Assembly (NCBI GenBank): GCA_023383735.1
Contig: JAHDYN010000102.1
Span: forward strand, 1-6,748
Direction of reading: 5' to 3'
Origin: Gammaproteobacteria bacterium
Lineage (GTDB): Bacteria > Pseudomonadota > Gammaproteobacteria > Steroidobacterales > GCA-2729495
DNA: 6,748 nucleotides
In this document: piece after piece, positions 5,787 through 6,748 of the stretch
Layout: the number at the start of each line of letters is the position of its first letter
Numbering within the stretch: the first letter of the stretch is position 1
Translations under genes and position numbers: made by a program
Notes under the pieces: generated by a model
What the model saw: the letters and a program-made list of their open reading frames with translations, nothing else
Databases searched by the model: none
What the model was told of the DNA's origin: nothing

Positions 5787-6748
5787 ATGTTCCGAGTCCT
5801 CTTGCGTGGCGTCTTTCCACTGCTGGCTTGCCTCTCAGGCGCGCTGCCACTGCATGCGCAAAGTCCGGGATTGCCGGACGCCGATTACCGGATCACTTCG
5901 GTGCAGGAGTGGGATTCGATTGCCGAAGGACTTCGCAGGGGCGCGTGGACCATGCGAGCACAAAGCGATTTTTTCGGCACAGATACCCGTGGACGCACGC
6001 TGGATGACGACTGGAATGAGTTTGTGGTGGCACGGGAGGTGCTCGCTCGGCTTGACGTTCTGAGGGAGAAGGCAATGGCACAGACAGCGACGGCCGATTC
6101 CGCCGGCTTGCAGTCAACGCTCAATGACGCAACTCCTTTATTGGTAACGCAAATCTATGCTGCAGCTCTTGTGATGACGTATTGGTCTTCCGAAGTTGCT
6201 GTCGAATACCACCGGGCCACTCTCGATCCCTGGCTGGACCGCGCATCCGGAGAACAGAAGAAAGAAGTCCGCGATCACATCGCCGCAACGATGCAGAGTC
6301 TGGTCAAGGCACTGGAAGACGGGCTGACTGAAACCAGCCTCGAAAAGAAAACGGAGCTGGTGAATGCGCTTGCGACCACGAGACGCACGGCAAACGACTA
6401 CTACAATCAGCAGCGCCGCGGGCTATTGGAGAAGCTGGCAACGCTGCCGGGGGCGCCGCAACTCAGGTCGCGAAAACGCGAATCAGCATGCCCGCCACCC
6501 GTCATGCCGCTCACGGGCAAGGCAATACCCAGCCTCGCAAAGGGCAACGTGTCGCCCAGCGAAAATTACCCGCCCAAAGCCAGGATTGCCGATATCGAAG
6601 CATCCGTGATCCTTCAGGTTTCCATCTCGGAGACCGGCTGCATGGAATTCGCGCAGGTTATCGAGACATCGGGTGTAGAAGAACTTGATGAAGCTGCGCT
6701 GCTATGGGCGGAGCGTGCCAAATTTGTGCCGGCGGAGAAGGATCAGAA
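5787..6748 (+). CDS. Exported protein with TonB C-terminal-type domain, 3' end beyond the window
   Basis: Frame 3 is open from the ATG that directly follows the protease stop (TGA-ATG) to the last base, giving 320 residues and no stop. Residues 1-24 look like a signal peptide (R3, R7, hydrophobic core, cleavage after L-H-A); an alternative lipoprotein reading at C15 (LLAC) fits the lipobox poorly. Residues about 30-225 are polar, charged and mostly helical, with a short hydrophobic stretch at 118-133 that seems too short for a membrane span. From Y261 the pattern YPPKAR-x-ADIE-x-SV, then an ETG turn, V-x-ETSG and ELDEAAL matches the TonB C-terminal fold, here interrupted by the window end. 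C235 and C285 are the only cysteines after the signal. True TonB has a membrane anchor and a Pro-rich linker, not seen here, so proton-motive energy transduction is doubtful. The function is unknown. Confidence 0.82.
   Translation, partial: MFRVLLRGVFPLLACLSGALPLHAQSPGLPDADYRITSVQEWDSIAEGLRRGAWTMRAQSDFFGTDTRGRTLDDDWNEFVVAREVLARLDVLREKAMAQTATADSAGLQSTLNDATPLLVTQIYAAALVMTYWSSEVAVEYHRATLDPWLDRASGEQKKEVRDHIAATMQSLVKALEDGLTETSLEKKTELVNALATTRRTANDYYNQQRRGLLEKLATLPGAPQLRSRKRESACPPPVMPLTGKAIPSLAKGNVSPSENYPPKARIADIEASVILQVSISETGCMEFAQVIETSGVEELDEAALLWAERAKFVPAEKDQ

Noticed and set aside
6138..6185. Hydrophobic stretch at residues 118-133 of the TonB-domain protein as a membrane span
   Set aside because: It is only about 16 residues long and contains Gln, Thr and Tyr, so it fits a buried helix better than a transmembrane segment.
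1..6748. CRISPR arrays, tRNA or rRNA genes, insertion sequences, riboswitches
   Set aside because: By eye there are no regularly spaced repeats, transposase motifs, terminal inverted repeats or structured RNA signatures, and gaps between genes are too short for most of these.

Overview
The window looks like chromosomal DNA of a GC-rich proteobacterium. A gamma- or betaproteobacterium is most likely, judged from base composition, tightly packed genes with Shine-Dalgarno sites, a Gram-negative-style TonB-domain protein and a Rts1-type HigB. That placement is inference; no rRNA, tRNA or other phylogenetic marker is present. All supported genes lie on the + strand and no stretch above about 100 bases is without a gene.

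Bases 1-3068 hold the distal part of a molybdenum hydroxylase operon of the xanthine dehydrogenase / CO dehydrogenase / 4-hydroxybenzoyl-CoA reductase superfamily, in the order FAD subunit (3' end only), [2Fe-2S] subunit, molybdopterin subunit. The three genes are separated by 15 nt and then by an ATGA overlap, so they should be co-translated into one complex in which electrons pass Mo -> two [2Fe-2S] clusters -> FAD, or the reverse in a reductase. The substrate cannot be read from the sequence. The iron-sulfur subunit carries two cysteines beyond the eight cluster ligands.

Bases 3089-3696 hold a compact toxin-antitoxin module, higB-higA. The toxin aligns without gaps, as far as I recall that sequence, with the 92-residue HigB of plasmid Rts1. 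The promoter is a clear TTGACT-16-TACACT. A perfect 14-bp palindrome occupies nearly the whole spacer and is the probable HigA operator. The predicted transcript would start at or within a few bases of the toxin's GTG codon, so the toxin mRNA is probably leaderless.

Bases 3697-6748 hold a strong GC-rich stem-loop without a T-tract, followed by two abutting genes for exported proteins. The first is a trypsin/HtrA-fold serine protease with the full His-Asp-Ser triad, no PDZ domain and a C-terminal region of about 430 residues that I do not recognise. The second, cut by the window end, has a signal sequence, a charged mostly helical middle and a TonB C-terminal-type domain. Stop and start codons of this pair touch, so they probably form one envelope function. 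This pair is the least described part of the window.
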